Shown here piece by piece: positions 21,365 to 30,846 of a DNA stretch of 64,000 nucleotides (within the stretch, counting starts at the first letter, position 1; each line of letters starts with the position of its first letter). The stretch is from Macrolepiota albuminosa (Eukaryota > Basidiomycota > Agaricomycetes > Agaricales > Agaricaceae), in contig JAMWFC010000131.1 in assembly GCA_027475525.1 (NCBI GenBank), positions 310,001 through 374,000 on the forward strand. The letters are read 5' to 3'. The position numbers and the translations under genes were made by a program. The notes beneath the pieces were generated by a model. The model was not told the origin of the DNA, made no database searches, and saw only the letters and a list, made by a program, of their open reading frames with translations.

Positions 21365-22041
21365 TGCATCCGCAACTGAATTATCCTACCCTTGGACATA
21401 AACCATCTTACAATTGAATTGTGACAAAAATTCCATCCAACGTGCTTGTCACCTTGATAAATCACGCTGATTTTGAAAATTCAACAGCGTCTTATGGTCT
21501 GTGAAGATTACAAACTTTGTTCCAAAAAGATCAGCATGCCACTTTTTCAATGTGTGGACAATGGCTAAAAGCTCCTTTTCATGAACAGGATAGTTAAGTT
21601 CTGCACCCTTAAAAGTTTGACTCTTGAAGGCAACAGGTCACGCCATTTCCCATGATTTGCCAAATGACAACACACCACCAGACCGAAAGTCACTCGCATC
21701 TGTAGTTGCGAATATCGTTTTTGATGTATCATTATGGTCAATTGTAACAAGACAATCGCGCCCAACAACTAGCTGTTTTATAGCATCAAATGCATGTTGA
21801 TGTTTTGTGGTCCATGGTGGAAACTCAAGATCACACTCCTGAGTGGTCAATTTATGTAACACTCCTGTATGTTCTGCCAGTTTAGGCAAAAAAATCACAA
21901 TGTATCTCACCAAACCCAAGAAAGATTTAACATCTTTAGCCGATTTTGGTGTTGGCCATGCCAAAATGCGATCGACTTTTTTACAGTCAGCTTCAATACC
22001 ATTTGCCGAAATATGATGACCCAAGAAATCGATACTTGTCT
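21365..22041 (-). pseudogene. RT connection and RNase H of element B
   Basis: It continues the RT frame after element C: IDFLGHHISANGIEADCKKVDRI, SFLGLVRYIVIFLPKLAEHT, then RNase H with FATTDASDFRSGGVLSFG, ELNYPVHEKELLAIVHTLKKW, FVIFTDHKTLLNF and QARWMEFLSQF. TGA codons stand in for Arg after WEMA and in SR*QARW; a TAG stands in VQG*DNSVADAL. Confidence 0.85.
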
Positions 22042-22046
22042 GATAC

Positions 22047-22799
22047 TGTCACGACCCCTCCCCACCGGGCACACCCCGGGACACCCCCGGAACACCATCC
22101 GGGACCCTCCCTCCGACCCCACAGGACACACCCTGCCATCACGACCGCTGACACCGCCATCATGCGCATCAAGGACCACCATCAGCCGCCATCAGCCCCA
22201 ATCAACGATCGGTTCACATGACTCGTTCCCGGCCATCACACATCACGCATCATGACTCCCCCCACGTCAATTGATCACGCACCCCACACGCGCGATCCCA
22301 GTATACAGTCCCTGCCCGCTACTAAATGACCCCCGGAACCCATCACAGACACCCCGGAATCCCGAGACCCGGTCCCGTAGTACTTATAGTGTAGTTCCTT
22401 GTTGTATTCGCTAGTCTTGATATTACATACACTGTTACTTTGCATTTCTCGGATTGTTGCGTGCCCTCTATTTGACTGGTACGCATTGACTGGCACGCTT
22501 GACTGGCACGCTTGGATATTCGCGTGCTCTAAGACTGGTACGCACTTCACGACTTTAACTTACTAACTTGGTCTCGTCTTAGAACCTCCGGTTCACGACT
22601 CGACCCCCACCCGAACTCCCTCATCACCCACCACCCAAAACCCCCGGACTAAGTCCCCTCTCCCGGGATTTCCCTGTCCACATCTTGAACCCCGGAGTCC
22701 TAGCCCCGGAGTTCCAGACACCTGAGTATCCGTGGGTCAAGTCCGCATTGTAAGGGCGATTGCTTTCCTGGAAAGCCCCCAACTCAGCGGAACCTGACA
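22047..22799 (+). repeat. 5' LTR of element C
   Basis: 753 bp, TGTCACGACC...GAACCTGACA. It carries several TGACTGGTACGC or TGACTGGCACGC motifs (22475-22540), a TATA-like TTATAG at 22384-22389 and the presumed transcript start block AGTCTTGATATTA at 22413-22425. Confidence 0.93.
22384..22425 (+). promoter_or_regulatory. Putative LTR core promoter and transcript 5' end of element C
   Basis: TTATAG (22384-22389) lies about 28 bases before AGTCTTGATATTA (22413-22425), the distance expected from TATA box to start site. The block is complementary to the primer site at 22800-22812, which suggests that transcription begins at or just before 22413. Confidence 0.55.
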
Positions 22800-22812
22800 T
22801 AATATCAAGACT
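22800..22812 (+). promoter_or_regulatory. Self-priming site of element C
   Basis: TAATATCAAGACT directly follows the LTR and is the exact reverse complement of 22413-22425 in the LTR. No TGG-type tRNA complement is present. In the Tf1/sushi group the 5' end of the mRNA is known to fold back on such a site and prime reverse transcription. Confidence 0.75.
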
Positions 22813-23136
22813 CCCTCCTTACACTGTTCTTGATGGCTACGTATACTCACACTTACTACCCCACCGGGTACCAGACCGACCCTTACGGACGCCCAGTACC
22901 CGACCACTACTCCGCGCAGACCCCCCGCCCCGTCTACCCACCTCTCCCGTACGAACCTCCATATCTCCGCCGCCACTGGGCCCCCGACCCGTCCCTCTAC
23001 GACCTGGGGCCCTCAGCCAGCTGGGCCCCTCTGCCCAACTTAGCCATGGCACGACCCGTGGAGGTCCCCTCGTACCGGAGCATCCCCGGGGGCCTGCCGG
23101 AGACCCCACCTGTACCCAGTGGACCTCGCCCGATTC

Positions 23137-23290
23137 CCCCCAGCGAGGGCCCCTTTGCACCTACCCCCTACTACGGTTATCAGCGCCCCGTCCCCCAACC
23201 CCGAGAACCCTGACCCCCAGCGAGGGCCCCTTTGCACCTACCCCCTACTACGGTTATCAGCGCCCCGTCCCCCAACCCCGAGAACCCTGA
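23137..23290. repeat. 77-bp tandem duplication (gag of C)
   Basis: Units 23137-23213 and 23214-23290 are identical and directly adjacent. D has one unit at the same place. Confidence 0.95.
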
Positions 23291-24074
23291 GGACCCCCCT
23301 ACCCCGACTACCCCCCTCGTCATTACCCAGCTGCCGCTCCACCCGCTCAAACCCCTCCCTCGCCAATGGGACGACGACGCCTTGAGGAGTATGAACGGCA
23401 ACGGGATGAGGTACTCCGCTCCCTCAGGATCTCACCGGAGGACTTCGCGCAACGGACAAGGACACTGCTAGTGGAATTCGGACACGACGACTTCGAGGGC
23501 ACTCCGGAGGAATGGGCTCACTGCCTGGTCAAATTTGGGGATTGCCTCACGCGAGGAGAACTCCCGGAGCAAACCATGGTAAAGTATAGGCACAATACGA
23601 TTCTCCGGAAAGAATTACAGCAACTGCTCGATGAAGTCCACGCGTCCCCCTCCCCTCGGCCCCTCAACGACCCTGCGGACCCAGGGCGCTCAATTCACAT
23701 TCAACGGGAACCCCCGGAACCGGCCCCAGCAGTCCCGGCAGCCCCCACGGTCCCCACTCCAGAGCAACGACAACGGGAAGAACGGCAGAACGCCTCAGCC
23801 ATATTACGGTCCCTCAACCCGACTGGAGGCCTTTTCGACCAAGCCGCTGCCCGCACGGTAGGCTTGTCAACTCGTCGCAGGGCTAATTCCGTTCCTAGTA
23901 CCTTCGAGATCTGGGGGCAGCCCCAGAGACCCCTGGAACCCCTCCCGCGAATGGACAACACCTGACCTCCGCTCCCGGTGAACCCCGGTAGAGCCCGGGC
24001 GGACACCCCTAGTACGGACGACACGCTATGCTACATTGACAAGCTCACGTGCAACAACAACAAACAATGTCCCG

Positions 24075-24228
24075 CGCCCGCGCCCGCCCCGGCACCAGCA
24101 CCGCCCCCCACGTCCGCCCCGGCCCCTCCGGAACGCAACTTCCGCTGCGATCGCCCGCGCCCGCCCCGGCACCAGCACCGCCCCCCACGTCCGCCCCGGC
24201 CCCTCCGGAACCCAACTTCCGTCGCGAC
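24075..24228. repeat. 77-bp tandem duplication (gag of C, imperfect)
   Basis: Period 77. The first 60 bases of the two units agree; the last part has a few mismatches. D has one unit. Confidence 0.85.
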
Positions 24229-25578
24229 CCGCCACCCCACTTCGACCTACGAAACCCCCCGCAACCCCTGATGCAAGCACGACCCTCCCAGGCTGAACGA
24301 CCCCCGCACCATCCGGCACCCGACCCAGCACCCAGCCCCCCTCCAATCGATCCGACACCACCGAACCCTCCCCGACCGCCTCCGCCACCCCCAGCCGAAC
24401 CTCAAGGACGACCCCCAGGCCCTCCACCTCCACCGCCCCCTGCGTGGAGACCTGGGCCTCCTCCTGGCAGGAACGAGCCCCCCTGGGACAACGGGCCTCC
24501 CGGGCGTGGACCCCCAGGTGAGTCACCCGGAGGAGGTCCTCCGGGCGGGTGGGGCCCCGCCCTTGGTGCTTTTCCTCCTCAAGGAGGGGGGGGTAATCAT
24601 TACTACTACTATTACAATGCTGGCCCCCCTCCCCGCAATGCTGCCGGACCGGACAACGCTCACGACACCCTCGCCCGTGAAGGACGATTGGACATCTAAA
24701 AGCCCGACGCTTTCACGGGCCGGGACCCCCGAAAATGGCGTACCTTCCTCACTCAGTGTCTCAATACATTTCAGGCAAAGCCGCTCACGTTTCAGGTTGA
24801 CAGCTCCCGGGTGGCCTTTGCCACGTCGTACCTCCAGGGGATCGCCTTCAATCACTACACGGCCCTCATCCAGTTCGACCCCAACAACCTGGCGCTCGCT
24901 CGCTGGCAAGCCTTCGTCAACGAGTTCTCCGGGAAATTCGGGATATACAACACCATGGCCGAGGCCGAGGACAACCTCTTCAACCTCCGGATGCGCTCTG
25001 AAGAACGTTTCACCACCTTCATCGTACGTATTGAAAAGGAAGCTTACGAGACAGGTTGGAATTACAGCGCCCTCCGGTACGCCCTCTGCCGCGCCCTCCC
25101 ACAACGTATCAAGGACGTCCTCCGACTCGCCCCGAAACAACCCTCCTACAACGGATACAAGGCCCTCGTCATGCAGATCGACCAACGCTACTGGGAAGAC
25201 CGCAGCGAGTATTCGAATTCCCGACCCCCCTGGAACCCTAGAGGAGGACCCCCTTGGCCCTCCGGCGAAGCCCCCAACCCCCAAGGTCGGAACCCCGGTC
25301 CCCCCGCGTTCCCTGGCGGCCGACCCCCGGTGAGTCGCGGCCCGCCCAATGCTAACCCCGGCAGCGGCGCCCGCCCCCAGGCCCAACTCAACGCCGCCGT
25401 GGCCGCCCACGACCCGGGCGACGTGCCAAGCCCCGAGGAACCCCCGGAAGACCCCGAAGACTTCGACTTCGACGACGAACGGGACGAAGAGGCCCTCCGG
25501 GCCAACCGGCTTCAAAAGAAGGGACGACCCTGGATCGAAGTCCCGACGGATGTGCAGGAACGACGGAGAAGGGAGGGT

Positions 25579-25733
25579 GTCTGCATACTCTGTGGTGAGA
25601 AAGACCATTTCATCTCCGAGTGCCCCAAATGACAGGTCATGGGACGTGCCACCTGGTCTGCATACTCTGTGGTGAGAAAGACCATTTCATCTCCGAGTGC
25701 CCCAAATGACAGGTCATGGGACGTGCCACCTGG
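25579..25733. repeat. 77-bp tandem duplication (zinc knuckle of C)
   Basis: Period 77; repeats the CCHC knuckle codons. Single in D. Confidence 0.95.
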
Positions 25734-25779
25734 ACCTTTGAAGGGGAGGACGCCACCTACGAGTATTCGGAAAATGACC

Positions 25780-25795
25780 CGGCGATTTAGACCCG
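25780..25795 (+). other. Probable gag/pol -1 frameshift window of element C
   Basis: The gag frame ends GCG ATT TAG. The protease frame is the -1 frame (GGC GAT TTA GAC), which itself is open only after a TGA a few codons upstream. A switch must therefore occur within about 12 bases. No classic X-XXY-YYZ heptamer was recognised. D has the same arrangement. Confidence 0.45.
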
Positions 25796-26290
25796 GAAGA
25801 CGCCCTAAATCGCGGAATCGACCCCGACGTCTTCTCCGCCCCGGTCTCACATCTTCGCTCTACGACACTCATACAGGACACCCTCACGGCTTATCTACCC
25901 TCCCACTCTTCGCACTCCCTCCTCCTCAAAACCCGCCTCACCTCCTCCGGAACTCCCCTCAACACCCTCGTCGACAGTGGCGCCACTGACAACTTCATCG
26001 ATGAAGCATGGTCTACCTCCGCCCTGGAACCCGCCCAGCGGCTCCCGGTCCCGGTACGGCTCTGCCTCTTTGACGGAGACGTCTCTACGGCGGGGGACAT
26101 CACTCACTTTGTGCGTATGCCCGTTACTTTCGCCAACAGACAGACTCACACCCTCCGGATGTTGATAACCAAACTCCACCCTTCCGCACCCCTGGTCCTA
26201 GGACTCCCGTGGCTCCGAGACACCAATCCCCGCATCGATTGGCGACATCTTACCCTTCGCCTGACCGGGACCCGACGCCCGACGACCAGC
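25796..26290 (+). pseudogene. First retropepsin domain of element C
   Basis: In the -1 frame after gag: NTLVDSGATDNFIDEAW (active-site DSGA, about 25965-26010), a flap-like middle part, then APLVLGLPWLRDTNPRIDW (26186-26242), the hydrophobic-hydrophobic-Gly landmark. It is a complete single retropepsin lobe of about 105 residues. It is followed by a second lobe at 26420 on, which is unusual. Confidence 0.8.
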
Positions 26291-26419
26291 AACTCCCCTT
26301 CGACATCCCCTACTCCCCTGACCCTACCCCGAAGGACGGGCCCCCACCACCCCCCGGACTCCAGTCTCGTTCATCCCGATCCTTCGTCATCAATGCCAGG
26401 TTGGACAGCGCCCCATGAC

Positions 26420-26860
26420 CGGTATCAGCCCTCATCGACAGCGGAGCCACCGGAGTTTTCATCAGCGACGCTCTCGACCTCCTCCACAACTCCCTCGACC
26501 AACCCCTCCACCTGCAGCGCCTCGACGGCACCCCCTCCTCCTCCAGCCCCATCCAGAGGTCTCACTCGGGGCGCATGACCCTTGACAACGACTACCAGTT
26601 CACCTCCGACTTCCTGGTCACGCGACTTCACGAATCGACCCCAATGGTGCTGGGACTACCCTGGCTGCGCGACACAAACTCCGACATCGATTGGAGAACG
26701 CTCACCATGACCTTCCCGGGACCCGAAGACCACCCCTCGACCGCCGTGCATCTCTGGGCCCTAGGGAACGACCCGACAACTGACACCCCCGGGACGACTG
26801 CTGCGCCCCCCACGCCTGCACTACCCACGCCCGTCCGAGACCGCAAGGCCCCCGATTGAC
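26420..26860 (+). pseudogene. Second retropepsin domain of element C
   Basis: SALIDSGATGVFISDAL (26427-26477), then an insertion, then TPMVLGLPWLRDTNSDIDW (26637-26693). The end motif is nearly identical to that of the first domain, so the pair arose by duplication. Each lobe has its own DSGA. Upstream (26415) a CGA-type codon has become TGA. The Pro-rich tail ends at a TGA near 26858. Confidence 0.8.
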
Positions 26861-27270
26861 CCCCAAACATTCCTCGGAACAAGTACAAGGGGCCAAACTA
26901 CCCCTGCCGGTCTCAGACACGCGTCACACCCGCTCCGGCTGATGCTTCCGCGACCCCGATCGACCCGAGCGCACTCGACATTAGGATCATCGGGGCCGCC
27001 CCCTTCGCCCGCCTCATGAGGGATGGGACTCCCATGTTTCAGCTACACACCTCGCCCTCTCTCCCGGAAGAACACCTATGAGGGGACGCTATCCCTCCGG
27101 AACAGAAAACCAAGGAGCAAATCCTCCGAGAAGTAGTTCCCCTGGAAAATCACGAGTTCGCTGACGTATTCTCCGAAGGAGACGCCAAGGAGATCCCCCC
27201 TCATCGCCCCTATGATCACACCATCGACCTCGAGGAAGGAGCCACCCCCCCTTTTGGCAAGGTCTACAAC
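26861..27270 (+). pseudogene. Protease-RT linker of element C
   Basis: RNKYKGPNYPCRSQTRVTP, IIGAAPFARLMRDGTP, EEQILREVVP, EFADVFSEGDAKEIPPHRPYDHTIDLEEGATPPFGKVYN. The last part is the standard gypsy lead-in to RT. A TGA replaces Arg at EEHL*GDAI. Confidence 0.75.
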
Positions 27271-28180
27271 ATGTCGGAGGTCGAACTCCGGGCTCTCAAG
27301 GACTACCTCGACGAGATGCTCGGTAAGGGATTCATCCGACCCTCCGCCTCCGCCGCCAGAGCCCCGGTTCTATTCGCCAAGAAGAAGGACGGCTCGCTCC
27401 GACTCTGTGTCGACTACTGGGGACTCAATAAGATCACCAAGAAGAACCGCTACCCGCTCCCGCTCATTGGCGATCTGGTCGATCGACTTCGCAGTGCCAA
27501 GGTCTACACGAAAATCGACCTCTGCTCCGGTTACAACAACGTCCGCATCGCCCCGGGACACGAGTGGAAAACCGCGTTCCGCACGCGGTATGGTCTGTTT
27601 GAGTACCTTGTGATGCCTTTCGGAATGACTAACTCCCCCACCACGTTCCAATACTTCATGAACGACATCTTCCATGACATGAGCAACGTCTTCGTGATCG
27701 TCTACCTGGACGACATCCTCATCTATTCCGACTCGCCGGAGGATCACCAGAAGCATGTCCGGCAAGTCCTCGAACGCCTCCGGGAGCACAACCTCCACGC
27801 CAAGCCCGAGAAGTGTTCATTCCATACGGAAGAGGTTGAGTATCTTGGCGTCATCGTATCCCCGAACGGCGTTTGCATGGACCCCCACAAGGTCGAGGCC
27901 ATCGTCAACTGGCCGCAGCCCCGGAACGTCAAGGAAGTACAGTCCTTCCTGGGTTTTGCTAACTTCTACCAGAGGTTTATAGACAACTACTCCGGGATCA
28001 CGAAACCCCTCAACCGGCTCACGCATAAGGACATCGCCTGGAACTGGGACAGTAAGTGCCAGAGCGTCTTTAACCTGCTCAAGGAGGCTTTCACAGTTGC
28101 CCCAAGGACATCGCCTGGAACTGGGACAGTAAGTGCCAGAGCGTCTTTAACCTGCTCAAGGAGGCTTTCACAGTTGCCCC
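27271..28180 (+). pseudogene. Reverse transcriptase of element C
   Basis: MSEVELRALKDYLDEML starts the conserved frame, followed by APVLFAKKKDGSLRLCVDY, YLVMPFGMTNSPTTFQYFMND, the catalytic IVYLDDILIYSD (about 27700-27735) and EVQSFLGFANFYQRFI. Compared with D there are Arg to Trp (VDYWGLNK) and Arg to Cys (IDLCSGYNN) changes, both from CpG codons. A 77-bp tandem duplication (28027-28180) shifts the frame. Confidence 0.88.
28027..28180. repeat. 77-bp tandem duplication (RT of C)
   Basis: Units start AAGGACATCGCC at 28027 and 28104. Single in D. Confidence 0.95.
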
Positions 28181-28702
28181 AGTACTCCGGCACTACGACC
28201 CGGCCCTCCCGATCATCCTGGAATGTGACGCGTCCGACTACGCCATCGCCGGGATCCTCTCACAGATGGAGCCTGACGGTGGGGAGCCCCGGCCAGTCGC
28301 TTTCTACACCCGGTCCATGATCGACGCCGAGCTCAACTACGACATTTACGACAAGGAACTCCTCGCCATCGTCGAAGCCTTCAAGCAATGGCGGGCCTAC
28401 CTCGAGGGAGCCCGGCACCGGATCCAGGTCTATTCGGATCATAATAACCTGCAGTACTTCACCACGACCAAGCAACTCAGTCGACGACAGGCCCGATGGT
28501 CCGAGATCCTCTCGGAATACGACTTCACAATCCAGTACCGCCCAGGACGACTTGGCGCCAAGCCTGATGCCCTCACCCGTCGACCGGACGTCTACCCCAA
28601 GAAGTCATTTGAGGCGGAACGCAATGCGTTCAATCATCGCGTGGTGATCCCTCCCGAACATCTGAATGCCGTACTGATCTTAAACAACGAAGGAACCCTG
28701 AA
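28181..28702 (+). pseudogene. RNase H of element C (cut by a solo LTR)
   Basis: ILECDASDYAIAGILSQMEPDGG, ELNYDIYDKELLAIVEAFKQWR, VYSDHNNLQYF and LGAKPDALTRRPDVY give the RNase H domain and the start of the integrase linker. Coding sequence breaks at 28702, inside a segment that is continuous in D, and resumes at 28939. Confidence 0.88.
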
Positions 28703-28938
28703 TGTAACAAAGTTACAGAGATTGTGAGAGCTTAGGTTCACACTGCACAGAATCAGACCAGTCCGGTCTATTGACTATGTAGTATCAACACAAAAATAAG
28801 CTGCTTTGTAAGCAGCTGGTAAACTAATTTATATAATAATGTAAATTAATATTATATTATAATAAATATAATATAATAGTATCTACTGTAAGGTAAGTAA
28901 AGCTATGTGGACAACGCCACATAGCGGACTACGCTACA
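28703..28938 (-). mobile_element. Solo LTR of element A family inside element C
   Basis: 236 bp whose reverse complement starts TGTAGCG and ends TGTTACA, with the GCTATGTGG-type inverted repeat and the AGACCGGACTGGTCT block of the A LTRs. Flanked by CTGAA at 28698-28702 and 28939-28943. The empty site is seen in D near 41010, where the coding sequence is uninterrupted. Confidence 0.93.
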
Positions 28939-29786
28939 CTGAACCAGATCCGTCGCACTCCCCGAGACAAGTACTTCACCGATCACGACCCCTGAAACTC
29001 TTCTGACGGAACCGACCGGGACCCCGCCTTCTCCTTGTCTCCCGACAAAAAACTCCTCCTCCAGGATGGCCGCATCTACGTCCCGGATCACGCCCGACTC
29101 CGCTACGATGTCCTCCGTCAACACCACGATCACAAGCTCCGGGGACACCCTGGGATATGTAAGACTCTCCAGCTGATCTCCCGGACTTACTTTTGGCCAG
29201 GGTTGAAGAAGGACGTGACCCGCTACATTCGATCATGTGAACCCTGCCTCCGGGCCAAGGTCCCCCGACACCAACCATACGGACTCCTGAAACCCCTGCC
29301 AGTCGGACGACGCCCCTGGTCCTCCATATCCCTGGACCACATCGTCGAACTCCCGGAATCTGAAGGGTTCGATGCCATTCTCGTCGTCGTGTGTAGGCTA
29401 ACCAAACAGGGCATCTTCCTACCCTGCCACACCACGGACACCGCCCCGGACTTCGCCTGGCTGTTCCTCGAGCACGTTTTCGCCAAACATGGACTCCCGG
29501 ACGACATCGTCTCTGACCGTGGCCCTCTCTTCGTGTCCAAGTTTTGGACTTCCCTGTGTAAGGCACTTGAAGTAAAGACTAACCTCTCTACCGCCTACCA
29601 CCCCAAAACCGACAGCCAAACCGAAAGGGTCAACCAGTCTCTCAAGCAGTACCTCCGACTGTACGTCAACTACTTGCAGGACAACTGGCGCGCCGAGCTC
29701 CCCCTGGCCGAGTTTACCTACAACAACACGCCGCACTCTGCCACCGGGGTATCCCCCTTCTTTGCCAACAAGGGATACCACCCTTG
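28939..29786 (+). pseudogene. Integrase of element C
   Basis: The zinc domain reads HHDHKLRGHPGICKTL ... YIRSCEPCLRAK. The core has Asp in ISLDHIVELPESEGFD, Asp in DDIVSDRGPLFVSKF and Glu in SQTERVNQSL, so the DDE triad is present. Trp in FAWLFLEH and Ser in KTDSQTE are CpG-type changes from the D sequence. It ends at TGA 29785-29787 after GYHP, in place of an Arg codon; D has the same stop. Confidence 0.88.
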
Positions 29787-30481
29787 ACTGACACTCTTGC
29801 TCCGGGACATCCCGTCGCACGCCGCCCATGAGGTCGCCCAGGATCTCCAATCCCTTCACGAGTTTCTCCGGGAAGAGATCGACACCGCGAACTGGGCCTA
29901 CGTGAAGAGGTCGCCCAGGATCTCCAATCCCTTCACGAGTTTCTCCGGGAAGAGATCGACACCGCGAACTGGGCCTACGTGAAGCACGCCGACCGGAAAT
30001 AGGAAGACACCCCCGACTGGACCCCCGGGGAAAAGGTATGGCTAGATCGACGACACCTCCGCACCCGCCGGCCCTCCCCAAAACTCGATTACAAGCGTCT
30101 CGGCCCGTTTAAAATATTGAAGAAGGTCTCATCTCATGCCTACAAGATCGAGCTCCCCCGGGACTAAAAGGTCTGCACCCGGTATTCCACGTCCGCCTCC
30201 TGGAACGACACCCCCCGGATCCTTTCCCCGAACGGCGCCCCGAGCCCCCTCCCCCGGTCGAGGTCGAGGACGAGTACCACTACGAAGTTGAAGACATCCT
30301 CGACTCCCGGAACATTCGTGGACGACCCCACTTCCTCGTACGGTGGAAGGGATACGGCCCGGAAGACGACACCTGGGAACCGCGTCGAAACCTCGAAGGC
30401 GCCCTCGACAAACTCCGGAACTTCCAACAACGGCACCCGGGAGACGACCTTCCCGGGCGCAGGACTCACAGACGGCAGTAG
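29787..30481 (+). pseudogene. Integrase tail and chromodomain of element C
   Basis: [18 protein letters not shown] (duplicated by the 77-bp repeat 29830-29983), [27 protein letters not shown] (GPF motif), then after a 1-base deletion near 30160 the chromodomain [41 protein letters not shown] (30268-30410) and a basic end at TAG 30479. The chromodomain would steer integration to marked chromatin. Confidence 0.85.
29830..29983. repeat. 77-bp tandem duplication (integrase tail of C)
   Basis: Units start GAGGTCGCCC at 29830 and 29907. Single in D. Confidence 0.95.
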
Positions 30482-30846
30482 TGGGCGTAACCCCCGCCTC
30501 TGGGCTCAGTAGGGATTCAACTCCCATGTATACTTTCTGCTTTCCCTTTCTAGATCTTACTCTCTTTTAGTACTTTCCCATAGTAGTGTCCCGGATTCTG
30601 GGCAAGGTACTCTTTCTCATTTCCCTGCCGCCTTACTTACACCATTTTGAGTACGATGACCGAGTATATACATTTTGCTACAAGTACAATATTTCACAAG
30701 CCTATAGACGAGCCAAGACGAGAACCAACGAAATTACCGACCCTATACATTTTGCTACAAGTACAATATTTCACAAGCCTATAGACGAGCCAAGACGAGA
30801 ACCAACGAAATTACCGACCCTCGCTCCCTCCCTCCCCGGGCCAGCC
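30482..30846 (+). other. Spacer between pol and the antisense gene of element C
   Basis: No coding sequence recognised. It contains a 77-bp tandem duplication (30667-30820). The 3' ends of pol (+) and of the antisense gene (-) converge here, so it may hold both transcript ends. Confidence 0.5.
30667..30820. repeat. 77-bp tandem duplication (spacer of C)
   Basis: Units start TATACATTTTGC at 30667 and 30744. Confidence 0.95.

Larger units (their letters stand above)
22833..25791 (+). pseudogene. gag: gag of element C
   Basis: Start ATG 22833 (MATYTHTYYPTGY), chosen because the same start opens gag in D and lies 20 bases after the primer site. Domains: Tyr/Pro-rich N-terminus, a helical segment (RRRLEEYERQRDEVL, 23370 on), a long Pro-rich linker (24040-24560), a capsid-like Gag domain (24800-25210), then an acidic stretch and the CCHC knuckle CILCGEKDHFISEC (25580-25625). 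Three 77-bp tandem duplications (23137-23290, 24075-24228, 25579-25733) and a CAA to TAA change near 24697 break the frame. It would form the particle around element RNA. Confidence 0.85.
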
